Position numbers and translations under genes: made by a program | In this document: positions 24,549-33,458 of the stretch, piece by piece | Layout of the letters: the number at the start of each line of letters is the position of its first letter | How positions within the stretch are numbered: position 1 is the stretch's first letter | Assembly: GCF_001653795.1 (NCBI RefSeq) | Contig: NZ_CP011514.1 | Location: 1,558,998 to 1,622,997, forward strand | Direction of reading: 5' to 3' | DNA from: Mitsuaria sp. 7 | GTDB lineage: Bacteria; Pseudomonadota; Gammaproteobacteria; Burkholderiales; Burkholderiaceae_C | Length of the DNA: 64,000 nucleotides | The notes under the pieces: generated by a model | The model's database searches: none | What the model was told of the DNA's origin: nothing | What the model saw: the letters and a program-made list of their open reading frames with translations, nothing else

Positions 24549-24575
24549 GGCCCCCGGGCGGTTCGCCCGGGGGCC
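24549..24575 (+). terminator. Strong intrinsic terminator after the harpin-like gene
   Basis: GGCCCCCGGGCG-GTT-CGCCCGGGGGCC is a perfect 12-bp stem with a 3-nt loop, starting 8 bp after the stop codon. The following TCTCAAGTTTCCTTT is only moderately T-rich. It separates the secretin-side genes from the hrpB1 operon. Confidence 0.85.
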
Positions 24576-24644
24576 TCTCAAGTTTCCTTTCAATGCGGCC
24601 ATTTCCCCAAGCCCGCCGTGCCTGGCACGTGTGATGGAGCAGAC

Positions 24645-25121
24645 ATGATCGATTCCTCGTTGCAACGCAAAGATTTCGTCTCCGGCCTGGTCGGCCTGGT
24701 GAGCCTGGCGGTGGACCGCGAGCTGCTGGACGACGCCGAGACCCTGCTGGGCGCCGTGCGCCTGCTGCGTCCCAAGGTGTCGCAGCTGGACTTCTTCGAA
24801 GCCTGGATCGCGATGAAACGCGGCCACTGGACCGATGCGATGCGCACGCTGCGCAACCTCGACGCCACCGCGCCCGAATGGTCGACCGCGAAGGCCTTCC
24901 TCGCCTACTGCCAGTTCGCCACCGGCGACGCAGGCTGGCGCGCCACCGCGGAAGACGTGCTGCACACCTCCACCAACGCCGAGGCGCTGGACATGGTGCG
25001 CTCGCTGCTGCACCCGGACGAAGCCGCCGCGGAATCCGCCGGCGATGACGCCGAGGCCGGCACGACCACGCCGCCCGCGCTGACGATCGACCTCTCGCAG
25101 ATGGCCTACATGCGGGCCTGA
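24645..25121 (+). CDS. hrpB1: HrpB1/HrpK-family T3SS protein
   Basis: 158 aa. The TPR-like body (DFVSGLVGLVSLAVDRELLDDAETLL, QLDFFEAWIAMKRGHWTDAMRTLRNLD, STAKAFLAYCQFATGDAGWRATAEDVL) matches the HrpB1_HrpK family, periplasmic proteins of Hrp2 systems reported to bind peptidoglycan and aid assembly of the apparatus. The family identity is supported by gene order, since hrpB2 follows after 9 bp. An Ala/Glu-rich 35-residue tail extends beyond the conserved part. No exact PIP box lies between the upstream terminator and this start; a TTCGC at 24562 has only TTTCC at a spacing one base too long. Confidence 0.85.
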   Translation: MIDSSLQRKDFVSGLVGLVSLAVDRELLDDAETLLGAVRLLRPKVSQLDFFEAWIAMKRGHWTDAMRTLRNLDATAPEWSTAKAFLAYCQFATGDAGWRATAEDVLHTSTNAEALDMVRSLLHPDEAAAESAGDDAEAGTTTPPALTIDLSQMAYMRA

Positions 25122-25130
25122 GGAACAGCC

Positions 25131-25517
25131 ATGACCGATCCCATCCAAGCCATTTCCGCGCACGAGATGATCCGGCAGGCGGCGACGCCGACGCCGGACC
25201 TGCAGGCGCAGACGCAGAAGTTCGAGCAGCTGATGGCGCGCGAGCCGCAGGCCGATCCGTCGGCGGCGCACGCGGTCGGTCACACGGACACCACGATGAC
25301 CAAGACGCTGCACACGCTGGACGACGCCTCGCGCCAGGTCACCGCGGACATGCAGCGCTACGTCGCCGACGCGCCCAACATGAACCTGCAGGAACTGACC
25401 GCGCGCTCGATGGAGCTGAACCTGCAGGTCGCCACGCAGGGCCTGCAGTTCTCGGCCTGCACCTCGGTCGCGCAGAGCAGCAAGAACGGCCTGCAGACCT
25501 TGATGAAGAACCAGTGA
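25131..25517 (+). CDS. hrpB2: HrpB2/SctI inner-rod protein
   Basis: 128 aa, helical, no signal peptide. The C-terminal half (LDDASRQVTADMQRYVADAPNMNLQELTARSMELN and on to LQTLMKNQ, as landmarks) resembles HrpB2 and other SctI inner-rod/early substrate proteins, whose C terminus is essential for secretion. Order hrpB1-hrpB2-hrcJ is as in Xanthomonas. It would be exported early by the apparatus and polymerise under the pilus. HpaP at 48951 is the expected switch that stops its export. Confidence 0.85.
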   Translation: MTDPIQAISAHEMIRQAATPTPDLQAQTQKFEQLMAREPQADPSAAHAVGHTDTTMTKTLHTLDDASRQVTADMQRYVADAPNMNLQELTARSMELNLQVATQGLQFSACTSVAQSSKNGLQTLMKNQ

Positions 25518-25518
25518 C

Positions 25519-26355
25519 ATGAGCGCCCATCCTGCTGCGGACCGCTTCGCCACGTTCGACCGTTCCAGGCCGACCTGGAACCTGGTCTACATGCTGGCGC
25601 TGATCCTGCTGATCACGCTGCTGGCCGGATGCAAGACCGACCTCTACACCAAGCGCACCGAGGCGGAGGCCAACGACATGGTCGCCGCGCTGCTGCAGCG
25701 CGGCGTGGAGGCGGAGAAGAAGAGCGGCGACGCGGGCAAGACCTGGAACGTCGCCGTCGACGAGCAGGAGGTGGTGAACGCGCTGGACATCCTGCGCGCC
25801 AACGGCCTGCCGTCGGACAAGTACGTGTCGCTGGGCGACATGTTCAAGAAGGAAGGGCTGATCTCTACGCCGACGGAGGAGCGGGTGCGCTTCATCCACG
25901 GCGTGTCGCAGGAGCTCTCCAGCACGCTGTCCAAGATCGACGGCGTGATCGTGGCCAAGGTGCACATCGTGCTGCCCAACAACGACCCGATGGCCACGAC
26001 GGTGAAGCCCTCGAGCGCGTCGGTGTTCGTCAAGTACCGGCCCGAGATCGACGTGCCGCAGCTGGCGCCGTCGATCAAGAGCATGGTCGCGCGCAGCGTC
26101 GAAGGCCTGACCTATGACAACGTCACCGTGACGCTGGTGCCGGGCGCGATGCTGCCGACCTCGCCGCGGCATGCGGTGGCGGATGCGACCTGGGCCTGGG
26201 TCGCCGGCGGAGTGCTGGCGGTGCTGCTGATCATCGGCGGCGCGATCGGCGTGATCGCCTGGAAGAAGCCGGGCCTGCTGCCGCAGGGACTGGCCCGTCG
26301 ACTCGCGCCAGGGGCTGCAGGCGCGGCGGTGCCCGTGGCCGAAGCCGGCGCATGA
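25519..26355 (+). CDS. hrcJ: T3SS inner-membrane ring lipoprotein
   Basis: SctJ/HrcJ, 278 aa. An N-terminal lipoprotein signal ends in the lipobox LLAGC near residue 38 and is preceded by an unusually long 17-residue leader. Two ring-building domains follow (DLYTKRTEAEANDMVAALLQRG; VRFIHGVSQELSSTLSKIDGV and VAKVHIVLPNNDP), then a C-terminal membrane helix near 222-245 (WVAGGVLAVLLIIGGAIGVIAW). The YscJ/FliF family signature VHIVLP is present. It forms the inner ring with SctD. The start is 1 bp after the hrpB2 stop and the end overlaps hrpB4, so the unit is tightly coupled. Confidence 0.95.
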   Translation: MSAHPAADRFATFDRSRPTWNLVYMLALILLITLLAGCKTDLYTKRTEAEANDMVAALLQRGVEAEKKSGDAGKTWNVAVDEQEVVNALDILRANGLPSDKYVSLGDMFKKEGLISTPTEERVRFIHGVSQELSSTLSKIDGVIVAKVHIVLPNNDPMATTVKPSSASVFVKYRPEIDVPQLAPSIKSMVARSVEGLTYDNVTVTLVPGAMLPTSPRHAVADATWAWVAGGVLAVLLIIGGAIGVIAWKKPGLLPQGLARRLAPGAAGAAVPVAEAGA

Positions 26356-26993
26356 CGATGGCCGCGCCCGAGCAGCTCGCGGGCTGGGCCGTCAGTTTCG
26401 ACGGCAAGTTGCGCGGCCTGGTCGACGACCTCGATGCGAGCTGGCAGGACGAACTGCTCGGTCCGTGGGGCTTCCTCGACGCGCTGCCTCCGGAAAACGC
26501 CGCGGCGCTGTGGCCGCGGCTGTGGCGCGATCGCATGGCGCCGGGCGGCGGACTGCCCGCGCTGGGTCGCTTCGCCGATCCGTTGCCGCGACTCGGACTG
26601 CTGCCGCGCGGAGAGTTGCTTCAACGCCTGTGCACGCTCGCGCTGGCGCGCCGACCCGGCGTGCTGCGCTGCTGCATCGACCGCGCCGTACGGGCGCCGC
26701 TGCAACGCGCGCTGGGTGATCACTTCGCGCCGTTGGCTGCCATGAGCGCGCGAGGTCGCCCCGTCGAAGCCGAGCAGGCCGCGTGGTCGCCGGTGCAATG
26801 GGCGTGTGTCGGTTTCTCGGACTGGTCCGCGGCCTTGTCCAAGGACGATGAACCGGTGCGGCAACTGGTGCGCTGGTCGCTGCCGCGTGCGACGGTGGAT
26901 GACGTGCTCGCCGCCGCGCCGGTCGCGGCGGAACGCAACGTGGCCGTGTCGATCGCGGCACTCGCCGAAGCCGAAGTGGAGTGGCCATGCTGA
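26352..26993 (+). CDS. hrpB4: HrpB4/SctK cytoplasmic sorting-platform protein
   Basis: 213 aa, Ala/Leu/Arg/Trp-rich. Low conservation is normal for this component. PWGFLDALPPENAAALWPRLWRDR, ELLQRLCTLALARRPGVLRCCID and the ending [21 protein letters not shown] fit the HrpB4/SctK pattern of helical cytoplasmic accessory proteins that link the SctQ pods to the SctD ring. Placement between hrcJ (4-bp overlap) and hrpB5 (7-bp overlap) is exactly the Hrp2 order and carries most of the assignment. Confidence 0.8.
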   Translation: MTMAAPEQLAGWAVSFDGKLRGLVDDLDASWQDELLGPWGFLDALPPENAAALWPRLWRDRMAPGGGLPALGRFADPLPRLGLLPRGELLQRLCTLALARRPGVLRCCIDRAVRAPLQRALGDHFAPLAAMSARGRPVEAEQAAWSPVQWACVGFSDWSAALSKDDEPVRQLVRWSLPRATVDDVLAAAPVAAERNVAVSIAALAEAEVEWPC

Positions 26994-27694
26994 TCTGGTG
27001 GAAGACCTCGACGGGCGTGGACGACGCCGCCGCGGCGGGAGCGCCTCACGGCATCCTGCGGGCCGCGGACGTCACGCTGCTGCGTCACGACGACGAGATC
27101 CGGCAGGCCGCGACCGCGCGCGCCGAGGTGCTGGTCGCACAGGCGCAGGCGGAAGCGGAGCGCATCGTGTCCGACGCGCAGGCGAGGGCGGAGACGATGC
27201 TGCGCGACGCGCAGGCCCAGATCGACGCCGCGTGCGAGGCCGGCCGATCCGAAGGTGAACGTCAGGCGGCGATCGCCTGGCACGAACGCCAGGCGGGGCG
27301 CGCGGTCGACCAGGCCGACGCCGTGCGCGGCCTGCATGAACGCATGGCCGAGGTCGTGACGAGCGCCGTCGAGCGCATCGTGCAGACCGAGGGCCGGGCC
27401 GCGCTGTACCAGCGCGCGCTGCGCAGCGTGCAGGCGCTGTCGCGCTCGGCGACGGCGCTGACGCTGAAGGTCAGCAGCGCCGACTTCGACGCCGCGCGCG
27501 ACGGCATCGCCGCCGTGCCGGAACTTCAATCGGCCGGGCTGTCCGTCGAGGTCATCGTCGATCCGGCACTGCCGGCCGGCAGCTGCCTCTTCGAATCCGA
27601 CATGGGCGTCGTCGACGCCAGCCTGAAGACGCAGCTCGACGCGCTCCGCTCCGCGATGTCGCGCGCCGTCAAACGCGCGGTCGCCGAGAGCTGA
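26987..27694 (+). CDS. hrpB5: HrpB5/SctL ATPase-regulating stator
   Basis: 235 aa from ATG 26987 (GGAG 7 bp upstream; GTG 26981 would add two residues). A short W-rich N terminus is followed by a long Ala/Glu/Gln/Arg coiled coil (about residues 45-105, [22 protein letters not shown] type) and a globular FliH/SctL C-terminal domain ([49 protein letters not shown]). It binds the ATPase HrcN and anchors it to the SctQ pods. The family and order agree with Hrp2 systems. Confidence 0.9.
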   Translation: MLIWWKTSTGVDDAAAAGAPHGILRAADVTLLRHDDEIRQAATARAEVLVAQAQAEAERIVSDAQARAETMLRDAQAQIDAACEAGRSEGERQAAIAWHERQAGRAVDQADAVRGLHERMAEVVTSAVERIVQTEGRAALYQRALRSVQALSRSATALTLKVSSADFDAARDGIAAVPELQSAGLSVEVIVDPALPAGSCLFESDMGVVDASLKTQLDALRSAMSRAVKRAVAES

Positions 27695-27701
27695 TGTCAA
27701 G

Positions 27702-29051
27702 ATGAACGCCCCTGATCGCCTCGCACCGATGAACCTGGACGAGCTCGGCCGCTGGATGGAGCTCGAGCTCGCCGGCGCCGAGACGCTGAACCGCACCGGC
27801 AAGGTCGTCGAGGTGATCGGCACGCTGGTGCGCGCGAGCGGGCTGTCGGCCAAGCTCGGCGAGATGTGCCACCTGCTCGACGCCAACGGCGGACTGCTGC
27901 AGGTGGCGGAGGTGATCGGCTTCTCCAACGGCCAGACCATCCTGTCGCCGTTCGGCTCCATCCTGGGCGTGGCGGCGGGGCAGACGCAGGTCGTCGGGCT
28001 CGGCGAGATCCAGAGCATCGCCGTCGGCGACGAACTGCTGGGGCGCGTGGTCGACAGCCTCGGGCAGCCGGTGGACGGCGGACCGCCCATCGTCTGCGAG
28101 GAGCGGCGACCGGTCTTCGCGATGCCGCCCAGTCCGATGGACCGGGAGATGATCGAGCATCCGCTGCCGACCGGCGTGAAGATCATCGACGGGATGATCA
28201 CGCTGGGCGAAGGCCAGCGGATGGGCATCTTCGCGCCCGCGGGCGTCGGCAAGAGCACCTTGATGGGCATGCTCGCCCGCGGCACCGAGTGCGACATCAG
28301 CGTGATCGCGCTGATCGGCGAACGCGGTCGCGAGGTGCGCGAGTTCATCGAGATCATCATGGGCAAGGAAGGCATGGCGCGCTCGGTGGTCGTGTGCGCG
28401 ACCTCGGACCGCTCCTCGATCGAGCGCGCCAAGGCGGCGCACGTCGCCACGGCCATCGCCGAGTACTTCCGCGACCGCGGGCTGCGGGTGCTGCTGATGA
28501 TGGACTCGCTGACCCGCTTCGCCCGCGCGCAGCGCGAGATCGGCTTGGCGGCGGGCGAGTCGCCCGCACGGCGCGGTTATCCGCCGTCGGTGTTCGCGGA
28601 GATCCCGCGCCTGCTGGAGCGCACGGGCATGGGCGCGAAGGGCTCGATCACCGCGCTGTACACGGTGCTGGCCGAGGACGACAGCGGCAGCGACCCGATC
28701 GCGGAAGAGGTGCGAGGCATCCTGGACGGCCACTTGATCCTGTCGCGCAAGATCGCCGCGCGCAACCAGTACCCGGCCATCGACGTGCTGGGCAGCCTGA
28801 GCCGGGTGATGTCGCAGATCGTGCCCAAGGACCACCAGGCCGCCAACGGCGGGCTGCGCAAGCTGATGGCCAAGTACGACGAGATGGAGCTGCTGATCCA
28901 GATGGGCGAATACAAGCCCGGCAACGACGCGTTCGCCGACGAGGCGGTGCGCAAGCACGCGGCGATCCGCGAGTTCCTGAATCAGGCGACCTCGGACCTG
29001 CGGCCGATCGCGCAGACGGTGGCCGAGCTTCAGGCGCTGGTGAACGGCTGA
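27702..29051 (+). CDS. hrcN: T3SS ATPase
   Basis: SctN/HrcN, 449 aa, F1-beta-like hexameric ATPase that unfolds substrates and strips chaperones at the cytoplasmic face. Walker A GVGKST is at residues 181-186, Walker B is [11 protein letters not shown], the catalytic Glu region is [10 protein letters not shown], and the family hallmark [23 protein letters not shown] is intact (quoted in part: [18 protein letters not shown]). The C-terminal helical part has [17 protein letters not shown]. All key residues are present and length is typical. It lies between the stator hrpB5 and the stalk hrpB7. Confidence 0.97.
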   Translation: MNAPDRLAPMNLDELGRWMELELAGAETLNRTGKVVEVIGTLVRASGLSAKLGEMCHLLDANGGLLQVAEVIGFSNGQTILSPFGSILGVAAGQTQVVGLGEIQSIAVGDELLGRVVDSLGQPVDGGPPIVCEERRPVFAMPPSPMDREMIEHPLPTGVKIIDGMITLGEGQRMGIFAPAGVGKSTLMGMLARGTECDISVIALIGERGREVREFIEIIMGKEGMARSVVVCATSDRSSIERAKAAHVATAIAEYFRDRGLRVLLMMDSLTRFARAQREIGLAAGESPARRGYPPSVFAEIPRLLERTGMGAKGSITALYTVLAEDDSGSDPIAEEVRGILDGHLILSRKIAARNQYPAIDVLGSLSRVMSQIVPKDHQAANGGLRKLMAKYDEMELLIQMGEYKPGNDAFADEAVRKHAAIREFLNQATSDLRPIAQTVAELQALVNG

Positions 29052-29119
29052 GCGTCGCTCGCCGTTGATCCCCACGTCCTCACAGACGCTCACGCTCGAA
29101 CTCTGGATCGCACGCCTGC

Positions 29120-29662
29120 ATGAACGATCTGCGCTCGCTCAAACTGCTGTTGTGGGCCAAGCGCCGCCGGCTCGAACCGCTGGAGCTGCAGGTGAAGGGC
29201 GAGTCCGCGCAGCGCGACGCCGCGGTGGCCGCGCATCAGGCGGCGCAGTTGCGTCACGAGCGCTGCGTCGCCGATGAAGAGGCGTGCACCGCGCAGATCG
29301 AGGCGTTGGCCACCTCGGCGTCGTTCGTGCCGCAGGACGCGGTGACGCTGGGCTACGTGCGCGACGGTCTGCGGGACCTGGTCCGACAGGCCGAGGAGGG
29401 CGTCCGCACCGCGGCCACGCAGGTCGCGCAGGCCGAGGCCCGCGTGCAGGCCGCGAAGCAGGCCCTGCAGCGCGCGGAGCAGCAGATCGAGCAGCTCGAG
29501 GAGCGTCGCCGCAAGCGCCTCGTCGAGATCGACCAGGAGGCCGAGGACACGCAGGACGAAGAGAGCGAGGAGGCCGCGGTCGCGCGCCGCGTGGCGCAGC
29601 GGCGCGCGACCGAAGCGGCGGTGAGGGCTGCAAAGGCGGAGAGGGCGGAGGCCGGCGCATGA
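29120..29662 (+). CDS. hrpB7: HrpB7/SctO stalk protein
   Basis: 180 aa, nearly all coiled coil (DLRSLKLLLWAKRRRLEPLEL, then Ala/Glu/Gln/Arg heptads to the end, VQAAKQALQRAEQQIEQLEERR). This is the profile of SctO/FliJ/HrpB7 proteins, the central stalk that rotates in the ATPase ring and contacts the export gate. It starts 68 bp after hrcN and its stop overlaps the hrcT start (ATGA). Conservation is low in the family, so order and coiled-coil form are the main evidence. Confidence 0.85.
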   Translation: MNDLRSLKLLLWAKRRRLEPLELQVKGESAQRDAAVAAHQAAQLRHERCVADEEACTAQIEALATSASFVPQDAVTLGYVRDGLRDLVRQAEEGVRTAATQVAQAEARVQAAKQALQRAEQQIEQLEERRRKRLVEIDQEAEDTQDEESEEAAVARRVAQRRATEAAVRAAKAERAEAGA

Positions 29663-30630
29663 ACGAGATGTTCAACACCTTCGCCGGCGTGATCGGTTTC
29701 GGCACGACGCTGCAGGACGGCGTGATGCTGCTGGCGGTGTGCCTGCTGCGCGTCTACGCCGTGTTCCTGGTGCTGCCGGCGACGACGGACCAGGTGCTGC
29801 AGGGACCGATCCGCAACGGCGTGTGCATCTGCCTGGCGCTGTTCATCGCCTGGGGTCAGCCGGCGGGACTGGTGCACGGCATGGACATGGTCCAGCTGGT
29901 CGCCACGATCGCGAAGGAGGCGCTGATCGGCGTGGTGCTGGGCTTCGCCGCGTCGACGGTGTTCTGGGTCGCGGAGGGGGTCGGCGTGCTGATCGACAAC
30001 CAGGCCGGCTACAACAACGTCCAGCAGACCAACCCGCTCAGCGGCGAGCAGAGCACGCCGATCGGCAACCTGCTGTCGCAGCTGGCGATCAGCGGCTTCT
30101 ACCTGCTGGGCGGGATGCTGATGCTCACGGGCATCCTGTTCGACTCCTTCCACTGGTGGCCGATCGGGAGCCTGTCGCCGGCGTGGGGAACGATCCTGGA
30201 GGACTTCGTCCGCGTGCAGACGGGGCACTACCTGGAGCTGATGATCAAGATCGCCGCGCCGGCGCTGCTGGTGCTGATGCTGATCGACCTGGGCTTCGGC
30301 ATCCTGTCGAAGACGGCGGAGAAGCTTGAGCCTAACAACCTCGCGCAGCCGGTGAAGGGCGCGGTCGCGATCGCGCTGCTGTCGCTGCTGGTGGCGGTGT
30401 TCTTCGAGCAGGTGCGGCCGGCGCTATCGATGCAGAACCTGTCGGCGGAGATGGCCAAGTGGGCGAGGGCGGCGGAGGTGGCGAAGGCGGGGCCGCAGGC
30501 GGCCTCGGCGCCGGTCGCGAAGCCGCCGGTCGCGGCGGGTTCCTCGGACAGCGCGATGCCGGCGGGATCGGCGGCGTCGACACCACCGGCGGCGTCGGAA
30601 CCGGATCGCACGTTGGCGTTGCCGCCCTGA
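29659..30630 (+). CDS. hrcT: T3SS export-gate membrane protein
   Basis: SctT/HrcT, 323 aa, FliR family. Six to seven membrane helices are visible (VMLLAVCLLRVYAVFLVLP; GVCICLALFIAWG; EALIGVVLGFAASTVFWVAEGVGVLIDNQAG; LLSQLAISGFYLLGGMLML; IKIAAPALLVLMLIDLGFGILSKTAEKLEPNNLA; KGAVAIALLSLLVAVFFEQV). The conserved LIDNQAG and LEPNN pieces are intact. A roughly 60-residue Ala/Pro/Ser-rich tail after residue 265 is longer than usual. Its last codons and stop form one copy of a 35-bp sequence repeated at 42258. Confidence 0.95.
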   Translation: MNEMFNTFAGVIGFGTTLQDGVMLLAVCLLRVYAVFLVLPATTDQVLQGPIRNGVCICLALFIAWGQPAGLVHGMDMVQLVATIAKEALIGVVLGFAASTVFWVAEGVGVLIDNQAGYNNVQQTNPLSGEQSTPIGNLLSQLAISGFYLLGGMLMLTGILFDSFHWWPIGSLSPAWGTILEDFVRVQTGHYLELMIKIAAPALLVLMLIDLGFGILSKTAEKLEPNNLAQPVKGAVAIALLSLLVAVFFEQVRPALSMQNLSAEMAKWARAAEVAKAGPQAASAPVAKPPVAAGSSDSAMPAGSAASTPPAASEPDRTLALPP

Positions 30631-30636
30631 TCACGG
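30601..30636 (+). repeat. Direct repeat, left copy (3' end of hrcT)
   Basis: From CCGGATCGCACG through CCGCCCTGATCACG the sequence recurs at 42258-42293 with one inserted base and one substitution. This copy encodes the last residues of HrcT and its stop codon. Confidence 0.85.
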
Positions 30637-30656
30637 CGGACCTGACGATTCAGCCC

Positions 30657-30675
30657 CGCCGCCGCAACCGGCGGT
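30657..30675 (+). terminator. Weak hairpin after hrcT
   Basis: CCGCCG-CAAC-CGGCGG stem within 30657-30675, 30 bp after the hrcT stop. No T-run follows, so terminator function is uncertain. Confidence 0.35.
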
Positions 30676-30741
30676 GATCAGCGCCGCCATCGAGATGATG
30701 AGCGTTCTTCGGTCTATCCGAGTGCCTTTCCTTGCTAAGTT

Positions 30742-31092
30742 TTATCCGGGGCTGCTGAGCCAGTGGCCATGCCAACTGATAGCAATCACGCCGATGCCGA
30801 GGACCCCCGCCGAAATCAAGGCCGACACAGCGAGATGCCTCTTCATTACCGTGGCCTGCAGCGCCGCCACGATCAGGGCATGAGCGATCGCCAGCGCCAA
30901 CAGGTTGCGACCGACGACCGCATTGATGGCGTACCAAAGTTCGGGATCCGCGAGAGTCGCGGCAACACGAAAGCCCGTGGTGCGGTTGGGAGGCACCAGG
31001 CCCTGCCACATCGGGATCGCTGCCACTGCGAGGACGACGTCACCGACCCAGAAAAGGATCGCAGTCATCCAGGCGAGACCGTTCGTGCTCAT
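30742..31092 (-). CDS. SdpI/YhfL-type small membrane protein
   Basis: 116 aa from ATG 31092 with three to four membrane helices (WMTAILFWVGDVVLAVAAIPMW, GRNLLALAIAHALIVAALQA, ALISAGVLGIGVIAISW). The signature PNRTTGFRVAATLADPELWYAINAVVGR is the SdpI-family motif (PNRTTGFR then WYxxNxxxGR). In Bacillus SdpI is an immunity membrane protein for a killing factor, but most proteins with this domain have no known job. It converges on hrcT and belongs to the block between the two T3SS halves. An upstream ATG at 31125 is possible. Confidence 0.7.
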   Translation of the reverse strand: MSTNGLAWMTAILFWVGDVVLAVAAIPMWQGLVPPNRTTGFRVAATLADPELWYAINAVVGRNLLALAIAHALIVAALQATVMKRHLAVSALISAGVLGIGVIAISWHGHWLSSPG

Positions 31093-31463
31093 CCTCGAAT
31101 CGCCCTTCTCGACAAGTGATGACATGCGTCCACGGTCGCGTTCGCAACCGTCCTCCCTGGGTCGCAGGTTCTGGATCTCTCGCCCCGACGAGTGGCGACA
31201 TGTCAGATGACAACTGACGATCACAACCTGATGGCGCGACTCTAAGTTCGCGACCATTCAGATCCTGTTAGGCGGCCGTTGGGAAGGTGGGAGATTCGAC
31301 CTGTCAGAACTTTCGGGTTGACGCAGGTATCGACGACGCTTAGCCACGGTGATCGCAATGGAAGCGAGGGGGCGCTCTCCCGCGCCTTCCGATCTCAGAC
31401 GGGCCGCTCGCCGAGAGAGTGGCGAAAGGAAGTGCTGCAGCACTAGGCGGCTCGTCACCCGAG

Positions 31464-32486
31464 CTATGTGCGTCGGGAGCCGTCGATCTCACGTTCGACG
31501 CTGAGGGCCGCGTCGATGGCTGCCAGCTCCTGCGAGGACAGAGGGGGCGCCTTGAGAGCGCCCAGGCTGTCGTCGATCTGCGATAGGCGACTGGCGCCGA
31601 TCAACACCGACGTCATGCCTTGATGACGGAGCACCCACGACACGGCGAGTTGCGCCACCGTTTGCCCTCGCGCCTGCGCGATCTCCTGAAGCTTGCGCAC
31701 TGCAGTCAGGCGGCCTGGCGAAATGTCGCCCGGCTTCAGGAAGTGGGCACGGGCGGCTCTCGAATCTTCTGGAATGCCGTCGCGCAGGTAGCGATCAGTC
31801 AGGATGCCTTGTGCCAATGGGGAGAATGCAATGCAACCGATGCCTTCTTCCGCCAACACCTGCAGCAGGCCTTCTTCGATCTCACGCGAAAGCATGCTGT
31901 AGCGCGGCTGATGAATGAGGCAAGGCGTTCCAAGGCGCCGCAGGATTGCGCTGGCGGCGCGTGTCTGGTCGGGAGAATAGTTTGACAGTCCTACGTACAG
32001 CGCACGCCCGCTTCTTACCGCATGGTCGAGTGCCGACATCGTCTCTTCCAACGGCGTCTCCGGATCGGGACGGTGGCTGTAGAAGATGTCGACGTAGTCC
32101 AACCCCATGCGCTTGAGACTCGCATCGAGGCTGGACAGCAATGACTTTCTCGATCCCCATTCGCCATAGGGTCCCGGCGTCATCCAGTAGCCGGCCTTCG
32201 TCGAGATCACCAACTCGTCCCGATAGGCGCTCAGATCCTCGCGCAGGATGCGTCCAAGGGTCCGTTCCGCCGACCCTTCCGGCGGACCATAGTTGTTGGC
32301 AAGGTCGAGGTGAGTGATGCCTCGGTCGAATGCACCAAGCACCATCGAGCGTGCATTGTCGAAACGGTCGACGTCGCCGAAGTTGTGCCACAGGCCCAGA
32401 GACAGACTGGGTAGTAGAAGACCGCTTCGTCCCGTCCTTCGATAGGGTTGTCGGTCGTATCGGGTTGAATCGGGTCGATGGGTCAT
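31464..32486 (-). CDS. Aldo/keto reductase (YghZ/Gpr-like)
   Basis: 340 aa, NADPH-dependent aldo/keto reductase barrel. The catalytic tetrad is readable: Asp in HLDLANNYGPP, Tyr in the same NNYGPP, Lys in VISTKAGYWM and His in DIFYSHRPDPETPLEETM. PSLSLGLWHNFGD, LSNYSPDQTRAA and the cofactor loop VLIGASRLSQIDD are typical of the YghZ/Gpr group, which reduces L-glyceraldehyde 3-phosphate and methylglyoxal. No operon partner is adjacent. The family is certain; the physiological substrate is not. Confidence 0.92.
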   Translation of the reverse strand: MTHRPDSTRYDRQPYRRTGRSGLLLPSLSLGLWHNFGDVDRFDNARSMVLGAFDRGITHLDLANNYGPPEGSAERTLGRILREDLSAYRDELVISTKAGYWMTPGPYGEWGSRKSLLSSLDASLKRMGLDYVDIFYSHRPDPETPLEETMSALDHAVRSGRALYVGLSNYSPDQTRAASAILRRLGTPCLIHQPRYSMLSREIEEGLLQVLAEEGIGCIAFSPLAQGILTDRYLRDGIPEDSRAARAHFLKPGDISPGRLTAVRKLQEIAQARGQTVAQLAVSWVLRHQGMTSVLIGASRLSQIDDSLGALKAPPLSSQELAAIDAALSVEREIDGSRRT

Positions 32487-32586
32487 TGTGAGATCTAGGT
32501 TGGGAGCGCCAGATATTCGCCTCAGTTTACGAACACTTTCGTTTTAATGGATACGGGACTTGTACCGAGCATTTTTTCTTTCGAAT

Positions 32587-33130
32587 TCAAAGCGTCGGAA
32601 GTTTCGGGAGCGCAGATGGGTTCGGCGCCCAGGCGTCGAGCAAGGACTTCGCGACCTCGGGGACGCTTTGCAGCGCGCGCTCGATCGAGAGACTGCCCTC
32701 CGGTCCCTTCACGCCTTCGGCGCGCAGGACACGGACGTCGTTGATACCGATGAATCCGAGGACGGCGCGGAGGTAGTCCTCCTGGAAATCCAGGACACCC
32801 GCCAATGCGGGACCGTAGACACCGCCGCGTGACGAGGCGACCACCGCGCGTATGCCCGTGGCCTTGCCGATGGCGCCGGTCGGGGAGTATTGGAAGGTTC
32901 GACCCGGCTGCACGATCCGGTCGATCCAGGCCTTGAGCTGGCTCGGCACCGAGAAGTTGTACATCGGCGCGCCGATGACAAGCACGTCGCTGCTCAGCAG
33001 TTCGGTCACCAGGAACTCCGAGCGGGCGCGTTCCGCCGCCGTGAACTCGTCGAAGGGCGGATCGCCGATGTCCCGGAAACCCGCGGCGATCGCGGGATCG
33101 AGATGCGCAACGGGATTCGCGACGAGGTCT
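32587..33130 (-). pseudogene. azoR: FMN-dependent NADH-azoreductase, N terminus deleted
   Basis: The frame encodes about 180 residues corresponding to AzoR from roughly residue 40 onward: DLVANPVAHLD, FDEFTAAERAR, SDVLVIGAPMYNFSVPSQLKAW, IDRIVQPGRTFQY, VVASSRGGVYG, DFQEDYLRAVLGFIGI. The missing first 40 residues carry the first strand and the FMN phosphate-binding loop (SxSR). Instead, the frame runs into sequence of a divergently read LysR gene with no homologous start. The enzyme normally reduces quinones and azo dyes with NADH and FMN; without the loop it should not fold or bind FMN properly. The breakpoint lies near the CTGCAGCTGCTGCTGCAG stretch at 33129-33146. Confidence 0.8.
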
Positions 33131-33383
33131 GCAGCTGCTGCTGCAGAGCGCGGTCGCTGGCGTCGGCGTCGCGCAGCTGCCCTTGAACCTGTGCGCGGCG
33201 CTGATCGAGGAAGGCCGCCTGCTGGCGCTGCTGCCCACGCATGCGTTGGCGCCGCATCAGGTGCATGCCGTCTTCCCGACGCGGCGCGGCATGATGCCGG
33301 CGGTGCGGGCCTTCCTCGACATGCTGGCGGCGGAGGTGCCCGCGATCCTGGACAGGAAACGGACATCCCGCAGGTCAGGCTGA
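33129..33383 (+). pseudogene. LysR-family regulator, only the C-terminal 84 residues remain
   Basis: The plus-strand frame reads LQSAVAGVGVAQLPLNLCAA and EEGRLLALLPTHALAPHQVHAVFPTRRGMMP, then PAVRAFLDMLAAEV. This is the end of a LysR substrate-binding domain (GVGVAQLPL and the V(F/Y)P(T/S)RR motifs). No DNA-binding domain or start precedes it; the sequence upstream is the inverted 5' part of the azoR remnant. lysR and azoR are commonly divergent neighbours, so one deletion across their shared promoter explains both truncations. Confidence 0.8.
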
Positions 33384-33458
33384 CGCGGCGTCAGCGGTCA
33401 GCGGGTCCATCACGCATGCGGCACCGATGTTGCTCCGCGATCCTGCCGCCTTCCGTTG

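Noticed and set aside
24562..24606. PIP box upstream of hrpB1
   Set aside because: TTCGC at 24562 has no second TTCGC at the right spacing; TTTCC pairs are off by one base and imperfect.
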